This document shows positions 34,278 to 37,790 of a DNA stretch of 37,790 nucleotides, piece after piece. Below the pieces are notes generated by a model. That model had not been told where the DNA came from and made no database searches. It saw nothing but the letters and a program-made list of their open reading frames with translations. Origin of the DNA: Phycisphaerae bacterium (GTDB taxonomy: Bacteria; Chloroflexota; Anaerolineae; 4572-78; J111); assembly GCA_028285035.1 (NCBI GenBank), contig JANQQF010000025.1, positions 1-37,790 on the forward strand. The letters run 5' to 3'. The translations under genes were made by a program, and so were the position numbers. Every line of letters starts with the position of its first letter. The stretch's first letter is position 1.

Positions 34278-34749
34278 CTATCCCAAATCAGTGAGCTTGG
34301 GCAACAACGATTCTGCCATCTCCCAAAAATCACGCTCCTGCCCCCGAACCTCGGCGGCAGTAATGACCTCGGCGGGGAGCGAGGCTGCCATAGCAGTCAT
34401 ACGCATCCCCCACTCTTCTAAAGCGCATGACACTTTCTCTCAATAACGCAACAGCTGCCTGACCGTCATACTTCTCAAAGGTTGTGTCACGTTCTAGCAA
34501 GAGCCTCGCGTGAGTTTGCTCCATCACTCCTGCAGCTAAAAGGTGATCATCAAAGATGACTTGGGCTTGCTTAACAACTAGATGGGTCGCCAGCAGTTCC
34601 GCAATCTGTTGCGAAGATCGTCGCTTATCTCGCTCGATCTTTTTGATAGTGACGATAGAACAGCCCACCAGTTTGGCTAAACTCGCTTGAGTAAGATCAA
34701 GGGCTTTGCGGCGGCGGCGCACCCAGTAGCCAAAAGAAATTAATCTCAT
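34278..34749 (-). pseudogene. HTH regulator fused by deletion to an ATPase/TPR C-terminus
   Basis: The first 50 residues are an XRE-type HTH of the Chloroflexota kind (SFGYWVRRRRKALDLTQASL, then KLVGCSIVTIKKIERDKRR). Normally this leads into a large NTPase; here, after about 60 residues, the frame jumps to a TPR-like fragment (LLRESVMRFRRVGDAYD). A frameshift then makes that frame read on to a TAG at 34330, whereas the other frame continues AASLPAEVITAAEVRGQERD to a TAG at 34278, the expected C-terminus. Most of the ATPase is missing. Confidence 0.7.
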
Positions 34750-34821
34750 TTCGCCGAGCTATCCAAATTTTATGGAATTGAGATTAGAAAGGACAAGATG
34801 TGGCGATGAGGTGTGGTATTT

Positions 34822-37551
34822 TTACAAAAGGCTCAACACTCGTGCCTTCGCCACCGCCTCCGTCCGATTCCGAACCCCAAGCTTCCCGTAGATGTTGATG
34901 GTATGGCGCTTGACGGTGCTGACGGCGATGACCAGTTGGGTGGCGATCTCCTGATTGGTCAGGCCCTCAGCCAAGAGCGCAAGGAGTTCAAGTTCGCGGC
35001 TGGTGAGGGGTTCGATCAGGTCTTGTTGATGCGGGGTAGGTGCTATCTGTTTTTGAGGGAGTCTGTCTGTTCCCTCAAAAACAGACAACAGTGAATAAGC
35101 ATAGGCTACATTTTCCTGTTTACGCGTGAACTCTTGAAGTAGGTATTGCATCGGCTCGCCTTCATCAACAAAGAGGCGAACATAACCCTCTGGTTCGGCC
35201 AAGGTCAAGGCTTGCCGAAGAAAATCGCAGGCTGTTTCAACATCACCCAGTTGTTGCCATAAGAGCGATTGAAGCATCGTGATTTCAATCAGCAATCCAT
35301 TTAGTTGAATAGATTCGGCCCAATCATTCAATAAGTTCAAAGCGGGCTCTAAAAAATCAAATTTGCCTTGCGCCAAGCGAATACGAGCCCAAGTCAAGTA
35401 GGTAAAGGTCGTTAAGGGGCGAAGGGTGGTTTCGGGCGTGGGGACGATGATGCTATCGGCCCAATAGCCGGCCTCATCCAAATCGTCACGCATCAGCTTG
35501 AGGCGAGCCCCGACCGCTCCCAGACGAACGCGAAAGGCTGGGCTAATTGGCAGTTTCAAAAAGTGAGCTTCAGCTTCATCAAAAAATTGATCGGCCCCTT
35601 CGACATCGCCTTGGCACCATTTGAGACAGATGAAAGGCCAAATTGTATCGACAGGATCTGTACAGAATCCGGTTATGGTGGCTAACGGGGAGACGGCTGA
35701 CACCAGATAATTCTGGGCAACATCTAACTCATTTCGTTCATAATATAAGCGCCCCAACAATGACTGAGGATAGGCGCCACTCGGTAGGTAGCTACCATCG
35801 GATCGGGTCGACATGTCCAAACTCCTTTGAGCCGAGGTTTGGGCCACCCGAAGACGACCTCGTAGGACATGGTAGTTATTTAGAAATGCGTGGGTGAGCA
35901 TCCCCCCCAATCCACCCCCCTCGGCTTCGGCCAAGCCTGCGGCATTGGTCAAATTCTTCCTGACATCACTGACCTTGCTCCACCAAACCAGATTGGTATA
36001 GGCCTCAACCGAAATCAAACTCCACCGTTGTAGCGATTGATTAAGCTCAACCAAAATTTTTTGAGTACGCTGAGATAGAGGAATAACGTTTGGATAATCC
36101 CCAAATAAAAAGGTAGTCACACATGTTAAGCCAGCCACCTCACCAAGTATCTCCTGCGCCGCCCGGTCCTTTGGATTTGCTGCGGCGATCTCCTCAGCGG
36201 CTTGAAGCCAGGTCTTCATTTCCTCAAATTGGCTGGTCATCGATAGGATCATCACAAAGGGCTGGATCAGTTGAGGATGACTTAGAATTGTCTCTTTTGG
36301 TAAAGCGTCGAACCAGCGACCAAGGGTTACGACTTCGACCCGACCGGCCATATCTAAGGCCACCGTTTTCATGAGCCCTGCCGCTCGTTCAAAATCTGTG
36401 GCGGCCAGAGCGTGCTCAATGGCCTCGTTGATAAAACCAGTTGCTTCAAACCAGTGGCTGGCCCGTTGATGCAAAACAATTTCCATCTCTGGCATCTCTC
36501 GGTGCAACTGTTGTCGTAAAAGATCGGCAAACAGATGATGGTAGCGATACCAGCGCCGTTCATCATCCAGCGGGATCAGAAAGAAGTTAGCCGCTTCGAG
36601 CTGCTCAAGCACCGTCTGACCATTACTGTCCTCGGTCATAAAATCGGCAAGCGGGGCCGATATTCGATCCAAAATTGAAGTTTTGAGCAGAAAAGTCTGG
36701 GTGCCTTGGGGTCGTTGGTGTAAGACCTCCTCAGTCAGATAATCCATAACATAGCGATGGCTACCGGTAAAGGCTTTGATAAAGGCAGAAATATCTGCTT
36801 GTTTTTGCAAAGATAGCGCTGCCATTTGCAAGCCGGAAATCCAGCCCTCCGTTCGTTGATCCAGGATCGTCACATCTTCAAGAGATACATCAATTCCCAT
36901 CGCCTCTTGCAGAAATTGGGTCGCTTCTTCTGTAGAAAAGCGCAGATCATCTGCTCGAATTTCGGTGATTTGGCCTCTGACCCGATACCGAGCCAAGGCA
37001 AAGGGCGGATCAGCCCGACTGGTCAACACCAAATGCAATGGCGATGGAAGATGGTCGAGCAAAAAGCTCAGCGCGTCATGGATGGCTTGCGTTTGAATAA
37101 GGTGATAATCATCCAAAACGAGGATAATAGTGTGTGGGCTGGCTGTCAGGGTGTTGATGAGTGTTGGCAGAATCGTGTCCAGAGTCATCGGCTGGTTTGT
37201 TTCTCGAATGGCTCGAATCGCTTGATCAACATCCGGTGACACTTGCCCCAAAGCAGCTAGAAAATAATCGAGAAAGCGGGCTGGCTCATTGTCGGCGTCA
37301 TCCAGGGAAAACCAAGCAGCTTGATTGACGATTTTTGATTGACGATTGACGAGAGGAGTGTCTTTTGTTTGGCCCAATGTGTTTAGCCAGTTGCTGATTA
37401 GGGTGGTTTTGCCAAAGCCAGCAGGAGCCGAGACGAGAGTTAGTTTACGATGAAGGCCCTCGTTAAGTTGCTCGATTAATCGAGACCGAACGATAAGCTC
37501 GGGACGAGGCGTTGGAATATACAGTTTGGTTTGAAGGAGTGGCGTATTCAC
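34822..37551 (-). CDS. LuxR family transcriptional regulator, MalT-like
   Basis: This 909-residue signal-transduction ATPase has the start [20 protein letters not shown], Walker [10 protein letters not shown] (42-50), Walker B VLDDYH (145-150), a winged-helix and TPR-like middle (about 330-800), and a LuxR DNA-binding domain at the C-terminus (about 845-905; [20 protein letters not shown], then [20 protein letters not shown]). Residues 61-78 (with [10 protein letters not shown]) are an insertion between Walker A and the AWFSLDD strand, encoded by a tandem-repeat DNA block. The start is GTG at 37551. No target operon is evident. Confidence 0.95.
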   Translation of the reverse strand: MNTPLLQTKLYIPTPRPELIVRSRLIEQLNEGLHRKLTLVSAPAGFGKTTLISNWLNTLGQTKDTPLVNRQSKIVNQAAWFSLDDADNEPARFLDYFLAALGQVSPDVDQAIRAIRETNQPMTLDTILPTLINTLTASPHTIILVLDDYHLIQTQAIHDALSFLLDHLPSPLHLVLTSRADPPFALARYRVRGQITEIRADDLRFSTEEATQFLQEAMGIDVSLEDVTILDQRTEGWISGLQMAALSLQKQADISAFIKAFTGSHRYVMDYLTEEVLHQRPQGTQTFLLKTSILDRISAPLADFMTEDSNGQTVLEQLEAANFFLIPLDDERRWYRYHHLFADLLRQQLHREMPEMEIVLHQRASHWFEATGFINEAIEHALAATDFERAAGLMKTVALDMAGRVEVVTLGRWFDALPKETILSHPQLIQPFVMILSMTSQFEEMKTWLQAAEEIAAANPKDRAAQEILGEVAGLTCVTTFLFGDYPNVIPLSQRTQKILVELNQSLQRWSLISVEAYTNLVWWSKVSDVRKNLTNAAGLAEAEGGGLGGMLTHAFLNNYHVLRGRLRVAQTSAQRSLDMSTRSDGSYLPSGAYPQSLLGRLYYERNELDVAQNYLVSAVSPLATITGFCTDPVDTIWPFICLKWCQGDVEGADQFFDEAEAHFLKLPISPAFRVRLGAVGARLKLMRDDLDEAGYWADSIIVPTPETTLRPLTTFTYLTWARIRLAQGKFDFLEPALNLLNDWAESIQLNGLLIEITMLQSLLWQQLGDVETACDFLRQALTLAEPEGYVRLFVDEGEPMQYLLQEFTRKQENVAYAYSLLSVFEGTDRLPQKQIAPTPHQQDLIEPLTSRELELLALLAEGLTNQEIATQLVIAVSTVKRHTINIYGKLGVRNRTEAVAKARVLSLL
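37321..37352. repeat. Short tandem repeat inside the LuxR coding frame
   Basis: TTGATTGACGATTTTTGATT and the following GACGATTGACGAGA are near-perfect iterations of a TTGACGA-type unit. It encodes [10 protein letters not shown] in the LuxR protein. It has the heptamer style of intergenic repeats in this window, but a different unit. Confidence 0.65.
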
Positions 37552-37557
37552 CCCAAT

Positions 37558-37586
37558 ATTATATGAAGAGCCAATGATCGGGACAA
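37558..37586 (-). promoter_or_regulatory. LuxR-gene promoter, possible leaderless start
   Basis: On the minus strand TTGTCC (37581-37586), a 17-bp spacer and a perfect TATAAT (37558-37563). The GTG start begins 6 nt after TATAAT, which puts the transcription start at or very near the start codon. No usual ribosome binding site is present. Confidence 0.65.
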
Positions 37587-37731
37587 GAAGCTCGTTCAGA
37601 ACGGGGACACGATTGCATCAAGATGACCATCTGTGAAGTGACAGCTTAAACTTGTGATGTAGAATAGAGGGTATGCAATAGGTGTTCATTGCTAATAGAC
37701 GAAGCAGTTAAAACCCGTAAAATCGATTTAT

Positions 37732-37790
37732 GTCATCCCCGCGTGGTTTTAGCGGGGATCCATCGTTCGCTGCCCCCCGGCCAGTGGATG
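37732..37790. repeat. REP-like palindrome at the window edge
   Basis: GTCATCCCCGC is followed after a short loop by GCGGGGATCCATCG. CCCCGC (37737-37742) and GCGGGG (37752-37757) pair. This is the common bacterial REP-type pattern. It is cut by the window end, so its full extent cannot be judged. Confidence 0.6.

Noticed and set aside
1..37790. CRISPR array, tRNA or rRNA genes, or a prophage
   Set aside because: No regular direct-repeat/spacer pattern, cloverleaf-like segment, rRNA-like sequence or phage structural gene was recognised by eye. A tRNA scan would be needed to be certain.

Overview
This window looks like a chromosomal segment of a Chloroflexota bacterium (Anaerolineae-like or a relative). 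The main grounds are a 909-residue MalT-type LuxR regulator with a characteristic N-terminus, an HTH fragment of the type fused to large ATPases in that phylum, an ECF42-type sigma factor with YciI/DinB neighbours, and short tandem heptamer-like repeats scattered between and even inside genes. This is inference from protein resemblance, not a database result. No rRNA, tRNA or CRISPR array was seen.

Layout. 1-350 is a row of four hairpins. 354-9178 is a minus-strand run of small accessory genes: DUF5996 protein, AraC regulator plus EthD-like membrane protein, cysS, an SDR, GNAT plus RidA, a VOC protein, a DUF4303-like protein and a YdeI-like protein. 9243-10324 is an insertion sequence with perfect 16-bp terminal inverted repeats, placed just downstream of a zinc-ribbon/TM2 protein. 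10978-15159 holds a minus-strand group of an ECF sigma factor, its probable membrane anti-sigma factor, a DUF255 thioredoxin-fold lipoprotein and a TlpA-like lipoprotein, which reads as an extracytoplasmic thiol/redox module. 15365-18347 (plus) is DinB, YciI, DinB and an ECF42-type sigma factor.

18396-19443 is a PadR regulator coupled to a membrane protein. 19517-23197 (minus) has an SDR, a choline-sulfatase-like sulfatase, a tiny coupled ORF and an enolase-superfamily enzyme resembling hydroxyproline-betaine epimerases, suggesting use of sulfated or betaine-type osmolytes. Divergently, 23661-26197 (plus) has two paralogous amidohydrolases and a Rieske protein. PPDK (26354-29149, minus) carries an unusual lysine-rich tail and diverges from an FAD-linked oxidoreductase (29413-30768).

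30849-34749 is a decaying zone: a membrane-protein gene interrupted by an in-frame amber codon, an NmrA-family remnant with several stops, small membrane and hypothetical genes, a MerR regulator with a textbook 19-bp-spacer promoter, and an HTH/ATPase chimera left by deletion. The window ends with the LuxR/MalT-type regulator, whose GTG start sits 6 nt after a perfect TATAAT box (possible leaderless mRNA), and a partial REP-like palindrome.

The strongest leads are the sigma/anti-sigma/DUF255/TlpA module, the short-repeat family that has entered the LuxR coding frame, the split repeat flanking the RidA-GNAT pair, the AraC-type direct repeats at exact 21-bp spacing, and two independent candidate leaderless promoters.
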